DNA from: Methylobacterium oxalidis
GTDB taxonomy: Bacteria; Pseudomonadota; Alphaproteobacteria; Rhizobiales; Beijerinckiaceae
NCBI RefSeq assembly: GCF_007992195.1
Contig: NZ_BJZU01000043.1
Location: forward strand, 39,979 to 103,978
DNA: 64,000 bases
Direction of reading: 5' to 3'
A model generated the notes under the pieces. It saw only the letters and a program-made list of their open reading frames with translations. It was not told where the DNA came from and did no database searches. Positions 24,042 through 32,394 of the stretch are shown here, one piece after another (position 1 is the stretch's first letter; each line of letters begins with the position of its first letter). Made by a program: the position numbers and the translations under genes.

Positions 24042-26414
24042 TCAGGCGCTGGCGCGGCGGGTCATGGAGGCGGCGAACAGGCCGCCGATCCTGTCGGCCG
24101 GGACCGGACGGCTGATCAGGTAGCCCTGGAGCTGGTCGCAGCCCTCGCCGGCGATGAAGTTCGACTGCGCGTCCGTCTCGACGCCCTCGGCCGTGGTCTT
24201 CATGCCGAGGCTCGCGCCCAGCATCGCGATCGCCCGCACGATCGCGGCGCTGTCCTTGTCCTCGGGCGTGCGCCGCACGAAGGACTGGTCGATCTTGATC
24301 TTGTCGAAGGGGAAGCGGCCCAGGTAGCTGAGCGACGAGTAGCCGGTGCCGAAATCGTCCATCGCGATGCGGATGCCCAGCGCCCGCAGCTCCCGTAGGG
24401 TGGTCAGCGCGCGCTGCTCGTCCTGCATCAGCGAGCCTTCGGTGATCTCCAGCTCCAGCCGGGCGGCCGGGAAGCTCGTCTCGGCCAGGATGTTGCGGAT
24501 CGTGGCCGCGAGTCGCGCGTCGCGGAACTGCACCGGCGAGAGGTTGACGGCCACCGTCAGGTGGTCCGGCCACCCGAGCGCCTCGATGCAGGCGGTGCGC
24601 AGCACCCACTCGCCGAGGCTGCCGATCAGGCCGGTCTCCTCCGCCAGCGGGATGAAATCGGCGGGCGAGACGAGGCCACGCTCCGGGTGATGCCAGCGGA
24701 TCAGGGCCTCGGCGCCGTCGAAGGTGCCGGTCCGGGCGTCGACCTGCGGCTGGTAGTAGAGCGCGAATTCCTGCCGGGCCATGGCGCGCCGGAGGTCGAG
24801 CTCGAGGGAGCGGCGCGCCTGGATGCGCGCGTTCATGCTGGCCTCGAACATCCGGTAGCGGCCGCGGCCCTCCTCCTTGGCGCCGTAGAGGGCGAGGTCG
24901 GCGCTGCCCATCAGGAGGTCCGGTGTCTCGCCGTCGTCCGGGGCGAGGGCGATGCCGATGCTCGTGCCGACGTTCAGGATGTGCCCGTCGATGAGGAAGG
25001 GGCGGGCCAGGATGTCGTTCACGCGCTCGGCCACGGCCTGGATCGCCGGCAGGTCGGTCCCGCCGCCCTTGAGGATGGCGAACTCGTCGCCGCCCAGCCG
25101 TGCCACCAGATCATCCTCGCTCAGGGCGCTCATGAGCCGACGGGCGACGCGCCGGAGCAGCTCGTCGCCCATGCCGTGCCCGAGCGTGTCGTTGACGAGC
25201 TTGAACCGGTCGAGGTCGAGGAGCAGCAGGGCGAAGCTCCCCTCCTCGCCGCGGCGGCAGGCGTAGCGCGCCGCCAGCGCCTCGTTGAACTGGTGCCGGT
25301 TGGCGAGGCCCGTCAGGGCGTCGTGATGGGCGAGGCGGTGCATCTCAGCCTCGGCCCGCAGCCGCTCGCGCTGATCCCGGACGGCGACGACGAGGTGCGG
25401 CTTGGCCTTGATGGTGATCCACTGGGCGATGACGCGCACCGGGATGCCGGCCGCCTCGCCGTCCCGCAGCAGGGCGTCGGCCTCCTGCTCCGTCGGGATC
25501 CCGGCCGTGGACAGGCCGGGCAGGATGCTCTGCAGGGGCGCGCCGATCAGGGCCTCTCGGGGCCGCCCGATGATGCGCTCCAGGCTGTGGTTGATGCCCG
25601 TGACGGTGTCGCCGTCGCAGATCATCAGGCCCTCCACCGCGATGTCGGCGAGGTCGCGCAGGCGCTGGTTCTCGGCCTCGTGGCGCCTCCGGTTCGCGTG
25701 CCACAGCCGCAGCGCGGCCAGCGACAGCCCGACGATCAGGAGGGCGGCGTTGGCTGTCAGGATCGACAGGATCGTGGCATCGAGGCTGCCGCCCGGGATC
25801 TCGACGGCGGGGTCGAACGCGATGGTCACCGCGCTCATGCCGAGGAAGTGCATGCCGCAGACCGCGGCCAGCAGGGACGGCGGCGCGAGCCGGCGCAGGC
25901 GCCGGTCGGCGCTGAAGCCGAGCACCATCGACAGGCTGCCGAGCGAGACCCCGACGAGGACCGAGGCCGCGACCAACGCGGTCTCCCAGTGCAGCGTGCC
26001 CTGCACGTAGTAGGCGTCCATGCCCGTGTAGTGCATGGCCGAGATCGCCAGCCCGACGACCGCTCCGCCGCAGACCCGGCCGCCGAGCGTTCGCCTGGCG
26101 ACGAGGATCCCGGCCCCGAGGCCGACCATCAGGATCGCGACGAGGAGCGAGGCCGCCGTCTGGCCGACCGCGAAGCCGAACGGCAGGCTCGGCTCGTAGG
26201 CCAGCATCGCGACGAAGTGGGTCGCCCAGATCGCCGTGCTGGTCGCCACGACGCCCGTGACGCCCCAGGCGATCCGGTCCTTCGCAGGGCCTTCCCGGAG
26301 CACCTGCCGGCCCATGGCGAAGGTCGAGTAGGTCCCGAGCGCGCAGATGACGGCCGCCACGGCGACGAGCCGCAGATCGTGCTGGTGCGCCACGCAGGCG
26401 TAGAGCTGGGTCAT
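24042..26414 (-). CDS. MHYT-PAS-GGDEF-EAL c-di-GMP signalling protein
   Basis: This 790-residue inner-membrane protein has a seven-helix MHYT sensor at about 1-245, containing the repeated His/Met motifs THFVAMLAY, AMHYTGMDAYY and GMHFLGMSAV that probably bind copper and may sense O2, CO or NO. A PAS domain follows (about 270-375). The GGDEF domain has an intact GGDEF at 441-445, and the EAL domain has EAL at 569-571 plus DDFGTGYSS. Both enzymes therefore look capable: diguanylate cyclase making, and phosphodiesterase degrading, c-di-GMP. It is flanked in the same direction by a PAS chemoreceptor (21 bases upstream) and the BLUF protein (12 bases downstream). Confidence 0.92.
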   Translation of the reverse strand: MTQLYACVAHQHDLRLVAVAAVICALGTYSTFAMGRQVLREGPAKDRIAWGVTGVVATSTAIWATHFVAMLAYEPSLPFGFAVGQTAASLLVAILMVGLGAGILVARRTLGGRVCGGAVVGLAISAMHYTGMDAYYVQGTLHWETALVAASVLVGVSLGSLSMVLGFSADRRLRRLAPPSLLAAVCGMHFLGMSAVTIAFDPAVEIPGGSLDATILSILTANAALLIVGLSLAALRLWHANRRRHEAENQRLRDLADIAVEGLMICDGDTVTGINHSLERIIGRPREALIGAPLQSILPGLSTAGIPTEQEADALLRDGEAAGIPVRVIAQWITIKAKPHLVVAVRDQRERLRAEAEMHRLAHHDALTGLANRHQFNEALAARYACRRGEEGSFALLLLDLDRFKLVNDTLGHGMGDELLRRVARRLMSALSEDDLVARLGGDEFAILKGGGTDLPAIQAVAERVNDILARPFLIDGHILNVGTSIGIALAPDDGETPDLLMGSADLALYGAKEEGRGRYRMFEASMNARIQARRSLELDLRRAMARQEFALYYQPQVDARTGTFDGAEALIRWHHPERGLVSPADFIPLAEETGLIGSLGEWVLRTACIEALGWPDHLTVAVNLSPVQFRDARLAATIRNILAETSFPAARLELEITEGSLMQDEQRALTTLRELRALGIRIAMDDFGTGYSSLSYLGRFPFDKIKIDQSFVRRTPEDKDSAAIVRAIAMLGASLGMKTTAEGVETDAQSNFIAGEGCDQLQGYLISRPVPADRIGGLFAASMTRRASA

Positions 26415-26435
26415 GGCGGGCGCCTGGGACTGGAC

Positions 26436-28151
26436 CTAGCCGGCGGCGAGCGCGACGCGATCGAGGCTGCGGCTGATGCTGGCGACGCCGCCGGCCGCCG
26501 TCTGCATGTTCGAGGAGATCTCGCGCGTCACCGCGCTCTGCTCCTCGATCGCGCTCGCCACGCCCGTCACGTAGCTCTGCACCGTCGCCACGATGCCGCC
26601 GATGGCGGCGAGCAGCCCGACCACGTCGCCCGACACCCGCTGCATCTCTACGATCTGGTCCGAGATCCGGGCCGTGGCGGCGGTGGTCTGGTTCGCCAGC
26701 GCCTTCACCTCGCTGGCGACGACCGCGAAGCCCTTGCCCGCCTCGCCGGCCCGGGCCGACTCGATCGTGGCGTTGAGCGCCAGGAGGTTGATCTGCTCGG
26801 CGACCTTGCTGATCGTCTGCACCACCCCGTCCATCGCCTGGGCGGCGTCCTGAAGCTGCGTCGTCGCGCGGTCGGCGGCGAGCGTCCGGTGATGGATGTC
26901 GTCCACCGCCGCCTTCGACTGCGCCATGTTCCCGCTGATCTCGGTGACGGAGGCGCTCATCTCCTCGGCCGCGGAGGCGACCGCCTGCACGTTGTCGAGG
27001 GTCTGCCTGGTCGCCTCGGTCGCCTCCAGCCGCGCCTGCACGCTCAGTGTGATGTCGGAGGCGTACTTCACGACCTTGAAGGGCTTGCCATTCATGTCGA
27101 AGATCGGGTTGTAGGTCGCCTGCAGCCAGATCTCGCGGCCCTGGCGCCCGCGCCGCCGGTAGACGCCCGTCCGGTACTCGCCGCGGCGCAGGTCCGCCCA
27201 GAAGCCCTGGTACTCGCGGCCGGCCGCGTCCTCGGGGTCCACGAACATCCGGTGGTGCTGGCCCTGGATCTCGGCGAGGCTGTAGCCGACCGTCTCGAGG
27301 AAGTTCTCGTTGGCGTCGAGGATCGTGCCGTCCACCGCGAAGGCGATCACCGCCTGCGAGCGGCCGATCGCCTGGATCTGCCCGTTGACGTCGGCGGCGT
27401 GCAGCTTCTGGGCGGTGACGTCGGTGGCGTACTTGATCACCTTGACCGGCCGTCCGGCCGCGTCGAAAACCGGGTTGTAGCTTGCCTGCAGCCAGATCTC
27501 GCGGCCGCCCTGGGCCAGCCGCCTGTACTCGCCGGCCTGGAGCTCGCCGCGGCCGAGTCTCTGCCAGAAGTCGGCGTAGTCCCAGCTCGCCGCGTAGGCG
27601 GAATCGACGAACATGCGGTGGTGCTGGCCGCGCACCGCCTCGATCGGGTAGCCCACGGCTGCGAGGAAGTTCTCGTTGGCGTCGAGGATCGTGCCGTCGA
27701 GGGCGAAGTGGATGACGGCCTGCGCCTTGTTGATGGCCGCGATCTGCCCCTCGAACTCGGCGTTGCGCTGCTTCTGGGCGGTGACGTCGGTGGCGAACTT
27801 CACCACCTTCGCCACCGTGCCGCTGCCGTTGAGCACGGGGTTGTAGGTGGCCTGGATCCAGACCTCGCGGCCGCCCCTGGCGAGGCGACGGTACTCGGCC
27901 GCCTGGAAGCGGCCCGCGCGCAGCGCCTCCCAGAACGCCGCGTAGGCGGGGCTCGCGGCCTCGGCCGGCTCCATGAAGAGACGGTGATGCTGGCCGATCA
28001 CCTCGGCGCGCGCGTAGCCCATCGCGGCCAGGAAGTTCTCGTTGGCGTCGAGGATCGTGCCGTCGGGCGCGAACTCGATGGTCGCCAGGGACCGGCTCAG
28101 GGCGTCGAGCTTGGCCTTCAGGTCCGTGTGGCTCTTCAACGTGCCGAACAT
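26436..28151 (-). CDS. Cytoplasmic triple-PAS methyl-accepting chemotaxis protein
   Basis: This 571-residue soluble chemoreceptor has three tandem PAS domains, about 10-130, 133-255 and 256-375. Each carries the same [19 protein letters not shown]-type and W-QA-YNP signatures, so they arose by internal duplication; the PAS DNA also repeats, with ATCCTCGACGCCAACGAGAA-like blocks near 27310, 27674 and 28035. The signalling domain (380-571) includes [18 protein letters not shown] and [17 protein letters not shown], the interaction tip for CheA/CheW. No membrane helix, so it senses an internal ligand or redox state. It leads a three-gene run with the c-di-GMP protein and BLUF sensor. Confidence 0.92.
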   Translation of the reverse strand: MFGTLKSHTDLKAKLDALSRSLATIEFAPDGTILDANENFLAAMGYARAEVIGQHHRLFMEPAEAASPAYAAFWEALRAGRFQAAEYRRLARGGREVWIQATYNPVLNGSGTVAKVVKFATDVTAQKQRNAEFEGQIAAINKAQAVIHFALDGTILDANENFLAAVGYPIEAVRGQHHRMFVDSAYAASWDYADFWQRLGRGELQAGEYRRLAQGGREIWLQASYNPVFDAAGRPVKVIKYATDVTAQKLHAADVNGQIQAIGRSQAVIAFAVDGTILDANENFLETVGYSLAEIQGQHHRMFVDPEDAAGREYQGFWADLRRGEYRTGVYRRRGRQGREIWLQATYNPIFDMNGKPFKVVKYASDITLSVQARLEATEATRQTLDNVQAVASAAEEMSASVTEISGNMAQSKAAVDDIHHRTLAADRATTQLQDAAQAMDGVVQTISKVAEQINLLALNATIESARAGEAGKGFAVVASEVKALANQTTAATARISDQIVEMQRVSGDVVGLLAAIGGIVATVQSYVTGVASAIEEQSAVTREISSNMQTAAGGVASISRSLDRVALAAG

Positions 28152-28212
28152 TCCGGGCTCCTCGAAAAATGCTCTGCCTTGAGCCAGCAGCGAGAGTGGC
28201 GATCCGTCTCGG

Positions 28213-28515
28213 TCAGCGCGGCTGGTGCGCGGTCATCGCGCCCGCCAGGCGGTGCATGCCGGCCTCGAGCGCCGCGATCTGCTCGACGAAGCTCTGCGTC
28301 GGCACCCTGCATTCCGGCCTGCCGACCCCGGCGAGCGCCTCGTTGAAGGCGGCCGTGGCGCCGGAAAGCTCCTGCTTCAGCGCCCCGAGCCGGAGCTGAA
28401 GCTCGTCGAGGTACCGCCGGTCCGCCGTCAGGCCGAGGCGGCGCCGTTCGACGAGGCCGATCTGCTCGACCCTGCGGGGGAACGGCCTGACGACGTTCGT
28501 GGTGGGACGGCTCAT
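28213..28515 (-). CDS. Hypothetical coiled-coil protein, 100 aa
   Basis: Starts at ATG 28515, chosen over the long Arg-rich upstream frame, and encodes 100 residues. It is mostly helical: [20 protein letters not shown] and [20 protein letters not shown] give likely amphipathic or coiled-coil helices, with a basic N-terminus ([19 protein letters not shown]). No catalytic motif is seen. It is 61 bases upstream of the triple-PAS chemoreceptor on the same strand and may be the first gene of that unit. Function is unknown. Confidence 0.65.
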   Translation of the reverse strand: MSRPTTNVVRPFPRRVEQIGLVERRRLGLTADRRYLDELQLRLGALKQELSGATAAFNEALAGVGRPECRVPTQSFVEQIAALEAGMHRLAGAMTAHQPR

Positions 28516-28795
28516 GCGAACGCTCCAACGCTCGGCACGCGAGCATCCAGGGCCGGGCGGGGCTCGGCAGCAGGGATGCGGCACGCTCGGCCGCCTGGCA
28601 GGAATGATGATGCGGATGCGAGAGGCTGATCGTGAAGTATCGGTGCCGCGACCGAGCCCTCGATGTTCCAACAGTGTCAAGAATTTGCTAATTATTCGTT
28701 AAAACGCCTCGGAAGCCGCTGAAGAACCAAATTAACGCAGGTTGCTTTATCGTCCAGTTGCGTACACAACGGATCTGAAGACTAACTTGAGTTGA
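28516..28795. promoter_or_regulatory. AT-rich intergenic region upstream of the sensory operon
   Basis: A 280-base stretch between the LOV-like gene (ending at 28796) and the start of the 100-residue protein. From about 28670 to 28800 it is AT-rich, with the TAATTATTCGTTAA stretch, unlike the surroundings. It is the likely promoter region for the minus-strand run toward the BLUF gene. I see no clear operator repeat. Confidence 0.45.
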
Positions 28796-29275
28796 TTATC
28801 TGCGCTGAAACGCGCCGAGCAACTTGAGGTCAGGTGTTAATGATTCGTCACTTACCGAGGCGGGCTCGAAGCGGCTGGCGGTCCCGCCCCAGGGGCGTCC
28901 CCGTCGGCGGACAACCTCACGTTCGAACGCCAGGAAATATTCGACGCGTCCTTCGGCGTTCCTGAGGGGATGGCAGTCGATCTCCGCGACATACTTGCTG
29001 CCGTCCGGCCGGTAGTTCGTCAGGTATCCATGGAAGCGCTCGCCCGCCGCGAGCGCCTGGGCGAACTGGTCGAGGGCGGGGCGCCGGGTCTCCCGCCCCT
29101 GCATGAAGCGCGGGTTGCTTCCGACAAGCTCAGCCGCTTCCCGGCCGACGAGCCTGGAGAAGGCCGCGTTGGCGTAGAGGATGGTGGGACCCGGCTTCTC
29201 CACCTTGGCGTCGGTGATCACGATGGCCACGGCCGAGTCGTGAGCGAGGGCGCAGATCACTTCGAGGGCGGTCAT
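28796..29275 (-). CDS. LOV-like PAS protein lacking the photoactive cysteine
   Basis: A 159-residue protein dominated by one LOV-type PAS domain (residues 5-115): AIVITDAKVEKPGPTILYAN, SRLVGREAAELVGSNPRFMQ, GYLTNYRPDGSKYVAEID and AEGRVEYFLAFERE. In photoactive LOV domains the segment is GRNCRFLQ, with the Cys forming the flavin adduct; here it is GSNPRFMQ, with Pro55 in its place, while the following Arg and Gln are kept. The C-terminal 35 residues are a variable linker with no output domain. It could still bind FMN and work by redox or signal non-covalently, or be a non-flavin PAS. Start ATG 29275. Confidence 0.85.
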   Translation of the reverse strand: MTALEVICALAHDSAVAIVITDAKVEKPGPTILYANAAFSRLVGREAAELVGSNPRFMQGRETRRPALDQFAQALAAGERFHGYLTNYRPDGSKYVAEIDCHPLRNAEGRVEYFLAFEREVVRRRGRPWGGTASRFEPASVSDESLTPDLKLLGAFQRR

Positions 29276-29465
29276 GTCGGTGCGGTCCGCGCGGGACGGG
29301 TGCCTGGCCCGGGTGCCGCGTTCGGGACATCGTCCCTCGGCACCGGCCAGGGCCTCTGTAACGCGTCACGCGCGCGAACAGCACCGCGGCGCGGCGGCGG
29401 CGCGCCCGCCACGACCGGGGTCCTCGCGCGGACGCGGGCTGAGGCTGCCCGCCGGCGGGATCCGC

Positions 29466-29945
29466 TCAGGGCGCGCCGGCGGCGCGTTCCAGGGTCGCGA
29501 CGTCGATCTTGACCATGTCCTGCATGGCGGCGAACGCGCGGGCGGCGACCGCCGGATCCGGGTCGGCGAGCAGGCGCGGCAGGATCTCGGGCACGATCTG
29601 CCAGGGTACTCCCCAGCGGTCGCGCAGCCAGCCACACATGATCTCGGCCCCGCCGTCCCTGGTCAGCGCCTCCCAGAGGCGGTCGACCTCCGCCTGATCC
29701 GCGCACGAGACCGAGATGGAGGCGGCCGTGCCGTACTCGGCCGGCCTGCCGCCGTTCAGGGCCTGGAAGCTCTGGCCGCCGAGCGTGAAGGTGAGCAGGA
29801 TCACGTCGCCGGGCTCGCCCCCCGGCCAGGGCCCGGGGGCGCGCAGGGTCGAATCGAGGCTGGAGCCCGGCACGAGCGAGACGTAGAAGCGGACGGCCTC
29901 CTCCGCGTCCCGGTTGAACCAGAGGCAGGTGCTGGCCTTCGACAT
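29466..29945 (-). CDS. VOC (PhnB-like) family protein
   Basis: A 159-residue protein of the glyoxalase/VOC fold in its PhnB/DUF-type form, often annotated as 3-demethylubiquinone-9 methyltransferase-like. Family blocks are CLWFNRDAEEAVRFYVSLVP, VILLTFTLGGQSFQALNGG, DRLWEALTRDGGAE and CGWLRDRWGVPWQIVPEIL. Start ATG 29945 (MSKASTCLWF). The conserved N-terminal half-repeat and the WG-PWQIVP ending are typical. The real substrate of this subfamily is not established. It stands alone between the LOV-like gene and the Gly-rich protein gene. Confidence 0.85.
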   Translation of the reverse strand: MSKASTCLWFNRDAEEAVRFYVSLVPGSSLDSTLRAPGPWPGGEPGDVILLTFTLGGQSFQALNGGRPAEYGTAASISVSCADQAEVDRLWEALTRDGGAEIMCGWLRDRWGVPWQIVPEILPRLLADPDPAVAARAFAAMQDMVKIDVATLERAAGAP

Positions 29946-30233
29946 GAGGAGCCTCCATCCGGATACGGCTGGTCGAGGGGTCCCGGGCGGTAGGCTTAGC
30001 GTCTAGCGGCGGATTCGGCGAGTCGGCGGCCGCTTCGCTCCGGCGGCGTCGGAACCGCGGCTCGCGGCGCCGGGCGAAACTCCGCCGGCTGTCCCTTCGG
30101 ATCAAGCAGCGCCGTCCGTTCGGACCTACGTTCGACTCGCGCAGGTCGTAGCCGTGCGGACCGGGCGGCCGACCACAGCGGCCGAACGGGCGCCTCGGCG
30201 CGATACGTCGTCCTCCGGCGAGGAGATGATCCC

Positions 30234-30623
30234 ATGAAAACGCTGCTCATCGCATCCACGGCCTTCGCCGCCCTGATCATCACCAGCGTGGCGGCCGATG
30301 CGCGCGGCTTCCGAGGCGGCGGCGGCGGGTTCCGGGGCGGCGGCGGGTTCCACGGTGCCGGTTTCCGGGGCGGCGGATTCCGGGGCGGCGGCTACGGCGT
30401 GCGGGCCGGCGGCTTCCGCGGCTATCGCGGCGCCGTGGCCGGCGGCTATCGCGGCGGGTACGCACGGGTCGGGCGCTACGGGTACGGATACCGCCCCTAC
30501 GGCTACGGCCTCGGCGCGGCCGCGGTCGGTGCCGCAGCCGCTGCCGGCTACGGCGCGACCTATGGCGGCTGCGGCCCCTACAGCTACTACGACGCGTATT
30601 CCGGCACCTGCCGACCGAACTGA
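30234..30623 (+). CDS. Secreted glycine-rich protein
   Basis: A 129-residue protein with a clear signal peptide (MKTLLIASTAFAALIITSVA, cleavage about AAD-A/R). The mature chain is Gly/Arg/Tyr/Phe-rich, with FRGGG repeats (residues 24-50), then YRGG and YGYRPYGYG, and an Ala-rich stretch before a terminal GGCGPYSYYDAYSGTC, whose two cysteines probably bond. Such proteins are common in Rhizobiales and appear surface-exposed or periplasmic, but their role is unknown. A second, distinct Gly/Tyr/Arg-rich secreted protein lies at 31.9-32.2 kb. A strong hairpin follows the gene. Confidence 0.8.
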   Translation: MKTLLIASTAFAALIITSVAADARGFRGGGGGFRGGGGFHGAGFRGGGFRGGGYGVRAGGFRGYRGAVAGGYRGGYARVGRYGYGYRPYGYGLGAAAVGAAAAAGYGATYGGCGPYSYYDAYSGTCRPN

Positions 30624-30633
30624 CCGGCTCGCC

Positions 30634-30657
30634 GGTGCGCCCGGTTCCGGGCGCACC
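30634..30657 (+). terminator. Terminator hairpin after Gly-rich gene
   Basis: A near-perfect palindrome, GGTGCGCCCGG-TT-CCGGGCGCACC, eleven bases downstream of the Gly-rich protein stop; at least a 10-bp stem. Followed by a pyrimidine-rich CTCCCCGTCC rather than a T-run. Confidence 0.6.
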
Positions 30658-30840
30658 CTCCCCGTCCGCCGGACGGCTCCGAACAGCCGGCGCGCAGAGG
30701 GGCGTCCACCCGGCAGGTCCGGAGGCCGCGATGCTGCCGTCCGAGCCCGGCGCGCCCGTTCTCCTCACCGGAGTGCCGCGGCCCGCCCTCCCGGCTCCCG
30801 GCATCGAATGATGCGGCAGAACCCGAGCCGGGAGGAGGCC

Positions 30841-31182
30841 ATGGCGGGAAGCGGCAGGGTCGGCGCGCTCGATCTGAGAAGCAGGAGCGCGGTGCGCGAG
30901 GCGTTCTGCGCGCTCGTCGAGCGTGAGGGCGGGGCGATGGCCCTCGGTCTCGGCCCCGATCTCAGCGAGACGGTCCTGCTGGCGATCTGCGACGCTCTCG
31001 CGGACGATCTCAGCGTCATGCCGCGCGGCACGATCCGGGCGATCAACAGCTACGTCGACGGCGACCGGCAGGTCGCCTTCGGCTCATCCTTCGGCGAGGG
31101 CGCCCAGGTGATGCGGGACGAGACCACCCGGTGGACGAGCGGCTTCGAGCGGGCGCGGAGCCGCTTCCTGCAGAGCCTGTGA
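30841..31182 (+). CDS. Hypothetical protein, 113 aa
   Basis: Starts at ATG 30841 (MAGSGRVGALD) with a GGGAGGAGG purine tract upstream, and encodes 113 residues. It is soluble and mixed alpha/beta, with a helix (VREAFCALVEREGGAMALGL), another (ETVLLAICDALADDL), a strand region (GTIRAINSYVDGDRQVAFGS) and a terminal basic helix (FERARSRFLQSL). No known family or motif. It converges on the acetyltransferase gene and is separated by a hairpin. Function unknown. Confidence 0.65.
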   Translation: MAGSGRVGALDLRSRSAVREAFCALVEREGGAMALGLGPDLSETVLLAICDALADDLSVMPRGTIRAINSYVDGDRQVAFGSSFGEGAQVMRDETTRWTSGFERARSRFLQSL

Positions 31183-31194
31183 GCGCGGTCGGGC

Positions 31195-31214
31195 GCCCGC
31201 GCGAAGCCGCGGGC
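31195..31214. terminator. Bidirectional terminator hairpin
   Basis: Perfect 7-bp stem GCCCGCG/CGCGGGC with a 6-base loop in the 32-base gap between the convergent hypothetical and acetyltransferase genes. Confidence 0.55.
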
Positions 31215-31751
31215 TCACGGCGGCGCCCCTCCGGGCAGCCGAAGCGCCACATGCACCACGGATCCCTCGCGCCTGCGGCTCTGCGGCAGGCCACAGCGCT
31301 CGAACAGCTTCAGCATCGGCGTGTTCTCGGGCAGGACCTCCGCGGTGAGCGCCCGGAGCCCGCTGCCCTGGGCGATGGCGATGAGGTGCCGCATTAATAC
31401 GGCGCCGATCCCCTTCCCCTGGAGCGCGTCGACGACGAAGAAGGCCAGTTCGGCCTCGCCCGGCCGCGTCAGGACGTATCGGCCGCCGCCCACGATCCCG
31501 CGCTCCCCGCCCTCCTCCGCGACGGCGACCAGGGCGACGTGGGTGCTGAAATCGACGTTCAGGAAGAAGCGGATCTCCGCATCGGTGAAACGATGCCGGG
31601 CACCGAAGAAGCGCCGGTAGAGCGATTCCTCGCTGGCGTGATCGACGACGGCCAGGAGCCCGTTCCGGTCATCCGGGCGCAGGGCGCGGATCTCCAGCGC
31701 GCGTCCGTCGCGGAGGCTTTCCAGGGCCGCGTAGTGCGGGAGATCATCCAT
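31215..31751 (-). CDS. GNAT family N-acetyltransferase
   Basis: A 178-residue protein with a GNAT fold over residues 20-165. The N-terminal beta-alpha part is LEIRALRPDDRNGLLAVVDH, the acetyl-CoA pyrophosphate-binding loop is VDALQGKGIGAVLMRHL, and it closes with LTAEVLPENTPMLKLFERCG. The closest general pattern is the acyl-transfer module seen in PatZ/Pat-type protein acetyltransferases and stand-alone GNATs. Met at 31751 is chosen because the longer frame upstream is the antisense of the Gly-rich gene. Acceptor is unknown. No partner gene is adjacent. Confidence 0.85.
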   Translation of the reverse strand: MDDLPHYAALESLRDGRALEIRALRPDDRNGLLAVVDHASEESLYRRFFGARHRFTDAEIRFFLNVDFSTHVALVAVAEEGGERGIVGGGRYVLTRPGEAELAFFVVDALQGKGIGAVLMRHLIAIAQGSGLRALTAEVLPENTPMLKLFERCGLPQSRRREGSVVHVALRLPGGAPP

Positions 31752-31864
31752 GTCGGCCTCGGCCAGACGCGCTGTTCGGACGGCGCGGCCGGTATCCGGA
31801 GCGGACGGGCCGCCGGCGACCCGATGCCCGCTCCGCTGACCGCGAAGCAGGATCGGGCCCGAGC

Positions 31865-32245
31865 CTAGCGGCGGAACCGGCCGCCCCCGTGGAAGCCGCG
31901 GCCGGCGTGGACACCGCCGACCCGGCGGCCGTACAGGGCACCCCCACGGTAGGCCCGGCCGCCGCGATAGCCGTAGGCGCGACCGCCGCGATAGCCGTAG
32001 ACGCCTCCGCCCCGGTATCCGTAGACCGCCCCGCCCCGATAGCCGTAGGCCCCGCCCCGGTATCCGTAGGCGCCGCCGTAGACGTTCGGCCGGCAGCCTC
32101 CGTACGGGCCGCGGTGGAAGCCGGGCCCGCAGCCGCCCGCCGCCTCGGCCGTGTCGATGCCGATCCGGCCCCGTTCGGGCGAACCCAACCCGAGGAAGGC
32201 CGCGAAGGTCAGGGCGACGAGCGCCGTCAGTCTCCATGCTCTCAT
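31865..32245 (-). CDS. Secreted Gly/Tyr/Arg-rich repeat protein
   Basis: A 126-residue protein beginning at ATG 32245, with GGAG about nine bases upstream. The N-terminus is a signal-anchor or signal peptide (LTALVALTFAAFLGLG). A short Cys-containing motif, GCGPGFHRGPYGGCRPN, is followed by five YGYRGG repeats of seven or eight residues, then basic Gly-rich sequence ending GGGRFRR. The GCG-HRGPYG-CRPN signature is a recurring secreted rhizobial motif. Likely extracytoplasmic; function unknown. The overlapping GNAT-like extension on the same strand is another frame and is discarded. Confidence 0.75.
   Translation of the reverse strand: MRAWRLTALVALTFAAFLGLGSPERGRIGIDTAEAAGGCGPGFHRGPYGGCRPNVYGGAYGYRGGAYGYRGGAVYGYRGGGVYGYRGGRAYGYRGGRAYRGGALYGRRVGGVHAGRGFHGGGRFRR
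31951..32080 (-). repeat. Tandem coding repeat encoding YGYRGG units
   Basis: About six imperfect 18-24-base units, each containing a CGATAGCCGTA or GGTATCCGTA core on the plus strand, lie inside the Gly/Tyr/Arg-rich protein gene. They encode (A/V/G)YGYRGG units. Spacing stays in multiples of three, so the unit is protein-driven and could change copy number by slippage. Confidence 0.7.
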
Positions 32246-32394
32246 CACGAGGCACTCCAGCGGACATCTGCGCCGACCGGGCGGGCGGCCCGCGAGCCGG
32301 CGACCGGAACGGTAGAGCGAGGCCGCGCCGCGCGCTTGATCCGATGGGACAGGACGGGGGCTTCACCGCGGCGTGGCCTGCGGAGGCCGCGCCG

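Noticed and set aside
24561..28346. Very long plus-strand open frame across the c-di-GMP and chemoreceptor genes
   Set aside because: It is antisense to two clearly conserved genes and reads as Asp/His/Arg-rich low-information sequence, the usual shadow in very GC-rich DNA. The same applies to large antisense frames over the RND pumps (42.8-46.2 kb) and the kinase-phosphatase gene (10.9-12.9 kb).
31951..32080. Regularly spaced short repeats, CRISPR-like at first sight
   Set aside because: Units are contiguous, imperfect and in coding frame for YGYRGG; there are no unique spacers and no cas genes.
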